64,000 nucleotides of DNA from Patagioenas fasciata (taxonomy: Eukaryota > Chordata > Aves > Columbiformes > Columbidae). The stretch spans positions 191,684,604 through 191,748,603 of the forward strand of contig NC_092520.1 of assembly GCF_037038585.1 (NCBI RefSeq), written 5' to 3'. Shown here one piece after another: positions 37,801 through 46,100 of this stretch. A program made the translations under genes and the position numbers. A model generated the notes under the pieces. The model made no database searches and was not told the origin of the DNA. It saw only the letters and a list, made by a program, of their open reading frames with translations. Each line of letters begins with the position of its first letter. Position 1 is the stretch's first letter.

Positions 37801-40800
37801 AGATGATGCTTGGGTATTAACCAGCTTTCTTTGCTGTTCTCTGCTATGGGACCTTATCCCATGAGACTCTTCCACGCAGATCCCTGAAGAGGCCAAGTCT
37901 ACTCTCTTGAAGTCCAAGGAGGTCATTATTTAGTTCTCTTGTTTATTAGAATCTCTTGTGTGATCTCAAGACTCTTTCTTTCTCGGTGCCTCCACTCTAC
38001 ATCTGCTCCAGGAACATGATGTGTTTCCTGCATGTCTGTGTCATTTGTGTGGGGATAAATAAATGAAAAAATAACAAAGTGCTCAGAAACTCTGAGGGCA
38101 ATAGGGAAATTTGCAGGAAGAAAAATAAGTTAATCAAGAATTAGTTTATTCCTAAATGTAGAGGCATCCTTTCACTAGGAATCAGATCTGATATAATTAA
38201 GTATGATATAATAAACATCCTGAAGATTAATGGTTTGATCATTTGAGTGCTGTTATTTGATTACAAGAGTTATTAGAGGTAAAAACTCTGAATTCTAAGT
38301 GAAAAGAGTGAAAGGTGAATGCTGAGGCATGGTAATGTTACTTGGTTGCCAGTGCAAAGTGTTATTTTCAGCTCATGGGTTTCTGTGTTTTTATTATTCA
38401 CTATTATACTGACTTAATGACAAATTCGAATTTTTGTGAGATGACTTTAAAACCTTTTTATCTTTATAGTTTAAGAAATGTGGGGGTTTTGTGTGCAGTA
38501 GCATATTTTAAAAATTTAATATCTGAGGATAGAATTGAACCCACTGAGTAGAAAGAAGAAAACATATAATTTGATGGAAATTTCTGTTGTCAGTTTTAAC
38601 GGCATGATAAAACTACTTATTTTATTATTCTTCTTTCTGTAGAAACCTTTCAGCTATTCAAGACAGAGAAATCTGTTGCTATTCTATTTCCTGTAAGGAG
38701 AAGGATAACATTGGTAAGCTGTTTTTTCTTACAGCATCATCAGTGTATACTTTGTATCAGATGTTAAAAATGTTAATGATATTTTAATACCTAACTCAAA
38801 TATATAACTGAAAATCAAATTTGTTTGGAAAGATTTTACTGCAAATATTGCATGCAGTTGTGTTTGTTTTAACATAGGATTACACATAATTTAAAAGTCA
38901 CTTGTAGAATTATTTAGTTCCATGAGAAGCTAAAACATTAATTTGACTGGAGCTTTGGAAAAGCATATTTAAAGCCCAAAGTAATTGAATCCCTCACAAA
39001 AACTTTTGAAAAAATAGTAACTGGATATTAAGGCCTTCCAGTTATTAGATGGTACCTAAAAAATTGTGGTATTTTACTCCATCCATGATTTTACTTTGAA
39101 AGCAGACCTTACACGTGTGGCTGTATGGTGGTGTTCCTCAAACTGAGGGACTGGTGCTTTTGTTCTTCTGGAGACACCAAGGCTGTATCCTGAAGTCAGT
39201 GAGGACCTGTAAAAGCTCCGTGAAGTTGTCTTCCATCTGCCTTTGCTTTTTGACCTTTCCTCTCCCCCTTTCTTCCACTTTCCTGTCCCTCTCCTCTGTC
39301 GTGCTCTCCCCTTCCCTCCACAGGGCAGGAGAAAGGGCTGAAGGACAAGCCGAGCCGGCAGGAGCAGTTGCCTGGGGACATGCTGCCTCTGTGCTGCCCT
39401 TCCCTGCACGCTGCTAAGACAAGTGGTGCTGGATGTGAGGGATCCAGCCTGGGTGGATATTTATAGCTGCTTCTTGAGGGAGCCAGACTCATTAGAAGAG
39501 CTGGGCAGCTCTGTAGGGCTCAGCTGAGAGACTGCGGGAGCGGGACTGGGAGGAAAGCCAGTTTCTCTCAGCAGCAGAGGAAATCTCCATCCAAGGCAGA
39601 GAGGACCAGGTGGTAGATGTTGTGAGGAGGCTATACCGTGACACCCAGGCTTCAGAAAACTGTGTGCGATTGCAGGTGTGCGCAGGGACACGTTGGGCAG
39701 TGAGGACTTCTCTTGGAAATGCTGTACACCATTTGGGGACATTAGTTTGAAGGAGAACGCACCCAGGCTTGCTGCAGCTTGGGGTGCACCAGTTATCTCT
39801 GAGTAAGGGAAATACACAGAATGTACTGTTACAGTAGAGAAGATTAGACTTTGGGATATAAGGACTGAGGAAGACAACACAGGATTATCTGCATAGGTGA
39901 GGGAAGGGCAGTGAAGCTGGCTGAGGTTTTAGAAATGCAGTGCTTGATTCTCAACAGACTGGCAAGACTGCAGCAGGGGACCTCAAAGTGGTATTGTGAC
40001 TAGAAACTGATAAAAGTAATTTAATTTCTGAAAGGATCCTGGAGAAAATAGGTTTTGATCCTGGCTCACTTATATGAATGGTTTGGAGGAGAGAAGTATG
40101 CAAAAAAAGCTTACTAACATGTGCAAATGGGAAAGTCATGAAAAGAACAACCACTACTGTGGAACCATGTAGGTCACTTACTTGTGGAAGTCCTGGGAGT
40201 ATTGATGAAAAAGACTCAAACCTAACTGAGAATCAGGCAAGTATCTTCCAGTGTAACATTGTGCCTGGAAAGGCTGAACTGGTTCCTGAGTATTTGCCCA
40301 AAGAAATAACAAATGGGAGCAGACTGCATTAATCATGTGTGTTTGGAACTGTGCAGGCATTACTGGAGCAGTGTGTGCCATATTTGAGGAAGAGCTTGAG
40401 AAACTGAAAAGAGGTTGAGCAAGAACCTAGGGAGATCAAAGGACTGAAAAATATAATGCAAAACTATAATGAAAATCTATTTAGCTTATTAAAATGATGG
40501 AACTACTAGGCTGTTAAGGAGCAGACTGGGAGCTGTCTTCTTCCTCTGCATATTTGATTGATGTCAATGCAGTTGAATGAGACGATGAATTTTTCAGTGC
40601 AAACTGCAGCCTGGCTAACTGGTCTCATCAGGAGGTGTAGGTGTAAGACTGGCGGTTTCTGTGTCCTGAGAGACTGTAGAAGATAAGCGCATAGTTATTA
40701 GCTTTGTTTTAGATGCCGCACAATGCTTTTGTCTGTGGTCTCAGTGCCTGAGCTGGTCTGCCAGGATATTCATGGAGTGCTGTCTTAAACTTAGGGCAGA

Positions 40801-41600
40801 TGTGGTAACAAATCTAAATTTGAGTGTTAGAGCTGTTGCTTCCCCCTGACATCCTTCCTTCCTCCCTGACAGATGTTACTACCTTGAGGCAAAAACATCT
40901 AATCTGCTCATGAATCAGTTTGTGAACTGCTGCAGTTTTCAGCTCAATGTATTAAGTTGTGTCAGGAAGGGTACCAATTTCAGCTATCAAATTTTAGTCC
41001 AGTGTTGCATGTCTTTCAGAGACCTTGGACTCTTGCAACCTACCTAAATGGCTTCTTAATGCCTTATCTGATGTTTGCTCTTCTCTTTCGTTCTGGCTGA
41101 GTATTTCTGTCCTTCTGCTTTTCTCTTCTCATACTGCTTTTCATTCTAATCTGGATTTTACAGTCTGTTTTATGGACATCTTAAATCTTTGCTTTTTCCA
41201 ACAGTTCTTCATCCGTGGCTTAGAGAACTTAATGTCAGTCATCATCTTTCATAAACACAAAATACACATAATTTTAAAACTAACAAAAACAACAGAAAAA
41301 AACCCTACCAGGAGTTTTAAGTACTGAATTTTTAATTAAGTGTAAGTGAGGGCCTGTGTTTTCTGGATTTTGTTTGTGTGGGGTTTGCTGGGTGTTTGTG
41401 TTTTTTTGTTTTGTTTTGTTTTGTTTTGTTTTGTTTTGTTTGTTGTTTCTGTTTTTTTTAGTTTGTGTTAACCTGCTGGTGTTCCGTAGTCGTTTTACAT
41501 TCTGCAAGCAGGCTGTTGAGATTTTAATTTTCTTCTATCTGTCTTGGCAGACATAACATTACAATGGCTTATTCAGCACTCCAAGTCAAGACACTGTTGA
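10709..41600 (+). CDS. ARL8BL: ARL8-like small GTPase (ARL8B-like), complete 7-exon gene
   Basis: CDS joins 10709-10831, 15135-15215, 31836-31909, 32252-32345, 34449-34516, 38643-38713 and 41551-41600. ARL8 proteins are Arf-like GTPases on lysosomes that recruit effectors such as SKIP/PLEKHM2 to move lysosomes along microtubules. The spliced product is 186 residues, the same length as ARL8A/ARL8B. It starts with the MLAL amphipathic helix. Motifs fall at family positions: P-loop GLQYSGKT (27-34, including Thr34), switch I PTVGFN with Thr52, WDIGGQP with Gln75, NKRD (130-133) and SCK (163-165). Differences from the human ARL8A/B sequence as I recall it include TTLLTVLA after the P-loop, Val69 before WDIGG, and a C-terminal RHC in place of RRS. 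All six introns are GT-AG and phases match throughout. I chose ATG 10709 because family proteins begin there; an in-frame ATG at 10643 would add 22 residues. The paralogue symbol is my best recognition from divergence, not proven; orthology to ARL8A or ARL8B is the alternative. Confidence 0.9.
10832..15134 (+). other. ARL8-like intron 1
   Basis: 4303-base GT-AG intron. Its first roughly 280 bases are the tail of the CpG island. The remainder is ordinary AT-rich sequence with one short CR1 3' tail at 14764-14827. I see no further exons or genes in it. Confidence 0.85.
14764..14827 (+). mobile_element. CR1 LINE 3' end fragment
   Basis: Contains the CR1 3' hallmark GGGGGTTGGACTAGATGACC, then CTTCCAACCCTAACC and ATTCTATG. 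Only about 64 bases remain, the severely 5'-truncated form typical of CR1. Orientation is the same as the host gene. Confidence 0.85.
15135..15215 (+). CDS. ARL8BL: ARL8-like exon 2 (residues 42-68)
   Basis: Exactly 27 codons between acceptor TTCTAG and donor GTAGGT. The translation reads [20 protein letters not shown] and on to NVTIK, which is the ARL8 switch I segment with the Mg-coordinating Thr52. Phase 0 at both ends agrees with exons 1 and 3. Confidence 0.95.
15511..15536. repeat. (CT)n-rich pyrimidine run
   Basis: Pyrimidine tract of TCTTC units grading into seven or so CT units. Simple low-complexity repeat inside intron 2. Confidence 0.8.
19825..20960 (-). mobile_element. CR1 LINE, 5'-truncated, ORF2 3' part
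   Basis: The + strand left end shows AGAATCATAGAATCC, the reverse complement of the CR1 terminal octamers, followed by TTGGGTTGGAAGAGACC. On the minus strand the degenerate reverse transcriptase C-terminal region is readable (for example [13 protein letters not shown], then ANCTLGCIK, and DRLERW...NLMKFNK further upstream). The frame is broken by shifts and stops, so it is a dead copy. The right boundary is uncertain, between about 20880 and 20960. It lies antisense to the ARL8-like gene. Confidence 0.85.
23790..24298 (+). mobile_element. CR1 LINE, ORF2 C-terminus and 3' end
   Basis: Encodes the conserved CR1 reverse transcriptase tail: [20 protein letters not shown], then [20 protein letters not shown] and [14 protein letters not shown]. 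The frame is open to 24218. It ends in GATCTTTTGAGGTCCCTTCC, then an A/C-rich stretch and ATTCTGTGATTCTGTGG, the decayed terminal octamers. It is one of the better preserved CR1 tails here but 5'-truncated and inactive. Confidence 0.9.
24340..25112 (+). mobile_element. CR1 LINE, degenerate ORF2 fragment, directly after another CR1
   Basis: Decayed CR1 ORF2 sequence: on the + strand there are traces of the [21 protein letters not shown] and LERVQR...MIKGLEH segments, broken by many stops. It ends near GGTTCTGTG at about 25092-25112. It starts about 40 bases after the previous CR1 end in the same orientation, so a second copy or an insertion at an older copy's tail is likely. A foreign roughly 48-base CR1 tail is embedded at 24634-24681. 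Confidence 0.75.
24634..24681 (+). mobile_element. Short CR1 3' tail nested inside an older CR1
   Basis: Between host CR1 bases equivalent to GTTGACC and GTGAGCAGTG lies a segment reading ACATTTAAAGGCCTCTTCCA, then ACCCAAAG and TATTCTGCAATT. That is the CR1 3' terminus (CTTCCAACCC...ATTCTATG), which does not belong at this internal ORF2 position. It is in the same orientation as the host copy. Confidence 0.55.
28355..28620 (-). mobile_element. CR1 LINE 3' fragment
   Basis: Begins on the + strand with ATCATAGAATCATAGAATC and TTTTGGTTGGAAAAGACC, the reverse complement of the CR1 3' end. CR1-like sequence continues through CATCAAGTCCAACC and CCCTGGGCAGCCTGTTCC to about 28620. It is non-coding 3' end plus a few residues of ORF2, antisense to the host gene. 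Confidence 0.88.
29581..29664. repeat. Microsatellite: seven perfect 12-bp TTTCGTTCTTTC units
   Basis: Seven uninterrupted copies of TTTCGTTCTTTC (84 bases), followed by a decayed TTTC/TTCC tail to about 29677. The 12-base unit is a higher-order form of a TTTC tetranucleotide in which every third tetramer has become GTTC, creating one CpG per unit. It lies in intron 2. Confidence 0.95.
31836..31909 (+). CDS. ARL8BL: ARL8-like exon 3 (residues 69-93, part)
   Basis: Acceptor TTCCAG and donor GTAAGT enclose 24 codons plus two bases. It encodes [20 protein letters not shown], the switch II region with Gln75, followed by VNAV and two bases of Val93. It begins with Val69 where I recall Leu in ARL8A/B. 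An antisense open frame over this exon (31512-32000, minus) is a shadow. Confidence 0.95.
31910..32251 (+). other. ARL8-like intron 3
   Basis: Short 342-base GT-AG intron (GTAAGT to TTGCAG). AT-rich, no repeat or gene seen. Confidence 0.9.
32252..32345 (+). CDS. ARL8BL: ARL8-like exon 4 (residues 93-124)
   Basis: Acceptor TTGCAG; the first T completes Val93, then comes [20 protein letters not shown] followed by [11 protein letters not shown]. Donor is GTAAGT. The YMVDAAD strand and the NEL...DKPQL..IP pattern are diagnostic of ARL8. The intron before it is only 342 bases. Confidence 0.95.
32346..34448 (+). other. ARL8-like intron 4
   Basis: 2103-base intron (GTAAGT to TTTCAG). It has a 150-codon open frame at 32424-32876 with no recognisable family features, which I treat as chance. 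No repeats recognised. Confidence 0.85.
34449..34516 (+). CDS. ARL8BL: ARL8-like exon 5 (residues 125-147, part)
   Basis: Acceptor TTTCAG and donor GTAAGT. It encodes [20 protein letters not shown] and then EK plus two bases of Leu147. It carries the guanine-base-specificity motif NKRD (130-133). The solo LTR begins 344 bases downstream in intron 5. Confidence 0.95.
34856..34860. repeat. Left target-site duplication ACTAC of the LTR
   Basis: ACTAC immediately before the TGTC start of the LTR. It is identical to the 5 bases just after the LTR at 35501-35505. Confidence 0.85.
34861..35500 (-). mobile_element. Solo LTR of an endogenous retrovirus (ERVL-like by TSD size)
   Basis: A 640-base element that starts TGTCGAGGTTTTGGTT and ends AACAAAACCAAGACA. 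The ends are imperfect inverted repeats with the canonical TG...CA termini, and the element is flanked by perfect 5-base duplications ACTAC. There is no gag, pol or env next to it, so it is a solo LTR left by recombination between two LTRs. I place it on the minus strand because that strand carries a strong TATA box (TATAAAAG, about 35261-35268), followed by a plausible transcribed R/U5 region with an AGTAAA-type signal near 35034. An AATAAA on the + strand at 35465-35470 leaves the opposite orientation possible. The family name is not assigned. Confidence 0.85.
35261..35268 (-). promoter_or_regulatory. TATA box of the solo LTR promoter
   Basis: On the minus strand the sequence CATATAAAAGTGGGAG lies about 230 bases into the LTR, where a U3 TATA box is expected. 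It could drive antisense transcription across ARL8-like introns 5 to 4. Activity is unknown. Confidence 0.45.
35501..35505. repeat. Right target-site duplication ACTAC of the LTR
   Basis: Second copy of the 5-base duplication, directly after the terminal AAGACA of the LTR. Confidence 0.85.
35765..38040 (-). mobile_element. Long CR1 LINE fossil, ORF2 middle and C-terminus
   Basis: About 2.2 kb of CR1 on the minus strand, the longest copy here. Reading from right to left it shows the pre-RT part ([20 protein letters not shown], then LLNETGDL), the reverse transcriptase ([13 protein letters not shown], then [16 protein letters not shown] and a FVDDTKLGG catalytic block) and the C-terminal ERVQR...IKGLEHL segment. 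Frames are interrupted by stops and shifts, so it is a pseudogene. The catalytic loop reads VDD where A/ADD is usual. The endonuclease domain and 5' part are absent. It is interrupted by a separate CR1 3' end at 36410-36519. Outer limits are good to about 30 bases. Confidence 0.88.
36410..36519 (-). mobile_element. 110-base CR1 3' end nested in the long CR1 fossil
   Basis: The + strand begins CATAGAATCATAGAATG and continues TTGGAAGGGACCCACAAG, CATCAAGTCCAACTCC and a CACACCATGTGTCTGAGA segment. This is a complete CR1 3' end with octamers, placed in the middle of ORF2 of the host copy. Host sequence resumes on both sides: the RHQYMPGAK side at about 36520 and the EKDLGVL-like side just left of 36410. 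Host and insert share orientation. I see no clear target duplication. Confidence 0.75.
38643..38713 (+). CDS. ARL8BL: ARL8-like exon 6 (residues 147-171, part)
   Basis: Acceptor TTCTGTAG and donor GTAAGC. It encodes [20 protein letters not shown] and DNI after completing Leu147, and ends with the first base of Asp171. It carries the SCK motif (163-165) that helps hold the guanine base. Confidence 0.95.
38714..41550 (+). other. ARL8-like intron 6
   Basis: 2837-base intron (GTAAGC to TTGGCAG). A GC-richer patch at about 39230-39780 includes a strong polypyrimidine tract plus CAG at 39321-39323. A TTTTG microsatellite lies near the 3' end. I recognise no transposon here. Confidence 0.85.
41404..41438. 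repeat. (TTTTG)7 microsatellite
   Basis: Seven TTTTG units followed by TTTG TTG. It lies about 110 bases before the exon 7 acceptor, within the sense-strand polypyrimidine-rich end of intron 6. It may be the complement of an old A-rich tail, but no attached element is visible. Confidence 0.9.
41551..41600 (+). CDS. ARL8BL: ARL8-like exon 7 (residues 171-186 and stop)
   Basis: Acceptor CTTGGCAG; the first two bases complete Asp171. The exon encodes [15 protein letters not shown] and stops at TGA 41598-41600. The [12 protein letters not shown] helix is diagnostic of ARL8. The last residues are Arg-His-Cys, unlike the Arg-Arg-Ser I recall for ARL8A/B, so the protein ends in a cysteine. Confidence 0.93.
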
Positions 41601-42225
41601 AGAAAACTTTTGCTGAAGATAACTCTTTCCCAATCACTTTGACTTGTATCAGCTTTACACAACTGAAAAGATAAAGAATGCAACTGTGTACTACCAGGAC
41701 TCACTTTGGTCGTATTTGTTAACAGAAGTAAAACTGAGTTATAGCTTGTCTCTATTTTTGTTCTTTTTTTAAAAATCCAGATATTTATCTGCCTAGGTAA
41801 AATTCCTGAACGCCTTAATACAAGTGTGACAGAATACAATACTTTTTTGGGCAGAAATGTTTGAGTTCATGCATGTGAATTGTCAAATCCTTAGTAATTT
41901 TTTTCTAATTCGAAACCGAATAAACTGCACAGTGGAAACAGATATGACTGGGGTTTTTTTGAATGTGTTATGTAATCATTCATGCAGAATGTTTTCCCTA
42001 CAAGCACCTGTGGTTAAGTATCAATAACCAATTAAAACCATAATTAAAAGCATCTTATTTGAACAAAATGCTGTTAATCAGAACACTTTCAAATACTCTG
42101 ATTGGTGAGAAGTTATTTCCAAAGTCGTGTATCTGTAGCTATCTAGATTTTCCAGTCACTGATGTACATTTTTCATATTAATATTCTTTGGGAACTGAAA
42201 AATAAAACAAATTCTAGACAGTCCT
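41601..42225 (+). other. ARL8BL: ARL8-like 3' UTR with candidate polyadenylation signals
   Basis: AT-rich sequence after the TGA. AATAAA occurs at 41919-41924 and 42201-42206. The second is followed by a moderately T/G-rich stretch, so the UTR would be about 340 or 620 bases. A further AATAAA near 42299 is also possible. None can be chosen from sequence alone. Confidence 0.45.
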
Positions 42226-43136
42226 GTCATCCTTGATTGGGATTGGAATCTAGAGTGTAGAATTGTAGTGAATGTTTTTCTCTCTTAAACAGAGAACGAA
42301 ATAAAGAGGGAGAACAGATGAGATCATGTGCATCTTTTCTGACATTATTGCCCTCCAAATTCCTGTATTTCTTAAGCATTTTTGTTGTATATTGCAGTAT
42401 TTTCAAGTATGCAGCCTAATATAGCTGTGCTCTGAAGAAGGATTAGTTCTTTTGAAAGAGATTGAAGGGGCAATTCACTTCTTAAAATTTTGATGCTTTG
42501 CTAACATCTTACAGATACCTGCTGAAGCACTTAGAAGCACTCTGATGGGAATGTGATGAATTTTGAACACTGTTGTTGCTCATGGACTTTTAAAGTAGTA
42601 GAGCTGTTGGAATTGCAGTCACTATGCATACGATGTGAAAGAAAAGCCATTTCTGTACCAGTGGTCTCAATGTCCTTCTGGTAGTTGTGCTTTTTGATGG
42701 CAGTGCCTCATCCTTGCAACCGACTATCATGGCTTGCAAGGTCTTACTTCTAGCACAGGAGCTCCATATCAAATCTTACTGCATCACTTCTTAGTCCAGA
42801 CCTCTCTTGCTCTGTTGCTGCAGTGGGTTTGTGGGGATGGAAGAAATCTCTTTGCAGGTTGATTGCAACCAGCCAGTTTTCCAAGACAGCACTGGTGAGA
42901 AAAGCAGTGCTGACTCCTGTCCTTCTTTTGCTTTCTTCAATGTAGTATTTCCTTGGGAGATGACTGAAGAAGTTATCATCTCCCTCTATGTGATGAACAT
43001 GTCACCAAATACCAATGCAAGCTAAAGACAACCTGTGGAGGGAGGAGGTTAGGTTCCAGGTTGGCTGAGTGAATCTCTGTGAATAAGAGATGAGAATGAG
43101 CATTTTTGTTATTAAAATTATCCTGTTATACAGCTC

Positions 43137-43148
43137 TTTTTTTTTTTT
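43137..43148. repeat. Poly(T) run
   Basis: Twelve consecutive T residues followed by CC and pyrimidine-rich sequence. No adjacent retroelement seen. Confidence 0.85.
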
Positions 43149-46100
43149 CCTCTCTCATTTCTCCTACATGACCTTGTATCAGAACCTAAGGCAAATCAAC
43201 ACAGACACTGGCTTTGCTGTTCCCATTTCAAACAGCCTGTCTGATTTTCAACAACTTGCCTTCAAGTAATTTTTCAAAACGGGTTTAGCTGAAGATGAGT
43301 GTTTACTGTCATACTCAATAGCTTTGTGCGAAAGACGAATTGTAGATGACTGGCAACTCTGACGACTTATTTCTGACACTGCGTACGGCCAGGAAGTGTT
43401 GCGGAGGTCTGGACCACTGGAGACAGTATTGCAACGTTATCTGGAGAGGTCGTAAACTTTCTCTGCAGAAAAGCCTCTGTGCAGGGAGCGTCCCCTTGCT
43501 GAGACAGCAAAATATAGTGCCGTGCCTTGCATAGATCCACGTTAGGTGTGTTTCCGAAGCAGGGAGGGTGTGGAGATGCATGGAGTGACCACTCTGTGGT
43601 TGTTCTCTGTTTCTCTGCACTCCTGAGAAGCGGGCCGCAGGACAGAGCAGCAGGGGCTGCTGTCGCACTCTGACTTTGACTGGGAGGTGGTGATGCCTCA
43701 TCCCCAGGCGTGTGTGAGGTAGTCTGACATGTGTGCAACATCCTCCAGGCTGGGAAAGAGCAGCATTGGGGAATGTGGACAGTTGAGGAACTTGGACTAG
43801 CCTTCAGTTCAGGCACTACTCGTAACCCCAGACTCCACAACATCAAGAGCCTTAAAATAGCACAAGTGTAACAGCGATACAGACATGTTTCCCTTCTCTT
43901 TATTCCTTCTCCAAACTTAGGAACAGCTTATCTGTTACTCGGGGCTATACAGAACTACAAGGTGCCAACCATCTGTTTTACTTCCAGCACTTTTATTTTT
44001 TCCTGCTAGCAATGTAATTTTCCCCATATTTCTTTTCCATTTGCATTGTGTATTGTAGAAAGCAATCATGAACATAAAATTTTAGTTAAATGATATAAAA
44101 AAACCCAAATCAGAGTCAAGTTTTTTATCAAATGCACTATAAAACTTTCTACATTTATTGCAGAGAGCAGTGACACATACATAATTTGTTCCTGAATAAG
44201 CTATTTCAGAAAACACTGCTACTTCAGTCAGCTGAGCAGCATGCTAAATGAAATGCTTCTGTTCTGCACTTTCAGACAGGGTGTACGTATTGGCTGTCAC
44301 AAGACTTTTGAGCAGGCCAACGGAACGTATACAATAATTGTGTATAGTGACCCCAAAATTTTAAAGCTTGTGAAACAGAACAGACTGTACCGTTGGCCAG
44401 CCTTTTCCCACAAGGCTCTTCTGCCTCTTGCCATGGCCCAGTCTGGTCTGTAACACGCTGTGATTGTGCAAGCGCCTGCAAAGCAAACTCTGCCTGGCTC
44501 AGGCCATGTGGTTGTGGCTCAAAAGAATGTGAGGGAAGTGGGACACGGGTGAAGGGCTGGCTGTTGGTTATTAGTTTTCTGCACCATGCTTTCCAGGCCA
44601 GTCGATGCCTTGGCACCAATATGTGGCATTCTATACAGTATGTCTGTGCAGCACTTCTTCCTAAGGATTTGTCTTACTCCAATGCCTTCAAAGAGCAGGA
44701 CACATTTATACTTTTCCCTTCAAATATCCTGGGGTACACTGACAGGAGCCATGGTGTTGCTCCATTATGTTTTTGTTTTTGGGACCTAATGCACTGACAC
44801 CGTCTCTTCTGGGGAGTTCCTGCAAACCTCATCTGGAGCCAGAGGTCATGAAGTATGAGGAGAAATGTTCTTGCATCCTCCTTACTTATGGGGAAGGATG
44901 GTTTTCAGATCTGTGGGGCAATGAAGGAGAACAACATCATGTGTCCTCAAATGTGATATGATCAAATTTTATCCTTGGCAAGAGACAGTGTTGTGAAATG
45001 ATTCATGTCATCCTGCAGTCAGACTAGAGGCACAGACCAGCCAACACTGATAAACAAGAATAAAAGAGTATTCCAGGTTCTCAGAAGCTATGATCATGTA
45101 AAAGCCACCAGGGTATGGGACAGGGTGGAAGAACTTTCTTCTGCTGCTGCAGAAGACACTGAAATGGGACATCTGTGAGGAGTCACACACTGCTCTCTCA
45201 GCACAGACACAAGGTCTTCATGAGAGTTGGAGTCTCTCATGGACTCCACGATAGACTGCAGTCCTTCAAGTCTAGCTAGACTGGAAGCTCTCCTGCTTTC
45301 AACTTTCAACTGAAGCCTTTCCAGATTTCTTGTGACCTACTAGTAATGGTGTTGCCCTCAAAAATACTGAGCTCTGCCTTTCTCATTTGGCTCCCTGCCA
45401 AGACTTCCATCTTCTCTTGCAACTCAGGCAAGTGACCTTCACACATGTCTGTCCTGGCTTTAACCCTTGTTCATGAGCTGTTTGCAGCACTACCAGAACC
45501 TAGCATGTTTCACAAGGCTTAGCCTGTGTGAGAGCCAAATTCAAACTTGGTCAGTTCCAGGGTAGGTCTGGGAAGGTCTTGGACTCATTCTTGTGTGTGT
45601 TTTGCACAAAATGAACAGTCTATTCTGTTGTTTCCATTCTCTCTGCACTTAACTGTTCCCTGGCAAAATGGGTTTAGTCAACAGTTTTTTCAGTGCTAAA
45701 GTCACTTAGAAAGAAAACATCATGTCCCACTTCCTGAGGACACTCTGTCTTCGTTACGGCATCACATACAGGATCCCAAGAAGAAAAAGGAGTTTGTAAC
45801 TGGACTAACAAGGAATACTGAATAGGAAAGCAGTCCCTGTGGGATGGGTATGTGAGAAAAAACAAGCTTGTGATATACCATCTGAGACAGTCCCTTCACT
45901 AGCCCCAGTTCTCCCAAGGCTATTGATGTGCCTCATGGCATGGCCTGCAGCATTTTTGCTCCCTCCAGAACGTGCACATCGTGCTGGAAAGGTTGTTACA
46001 TGAGCGTTTTCCAGATACATCTATCGTGGAAGAATGTCAAGACCAGGCAGGTAGCGCTACTGGATTAGTAGCACTGTTCTGCCACAGCAATCTCAAAATG

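Larger units (their letters stand above)
34517..38642 (+). other. ARL8-like intron 5
   Basis: 4126-base intron (GTAAGT to CTGTAG), the most transposon-dense part of the window. It contains the 640-base LTR at 34861-35500 and the CR1 complex at about 35765-38040. Both appear to lie antisense to the gene. Confidence 0.85.
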
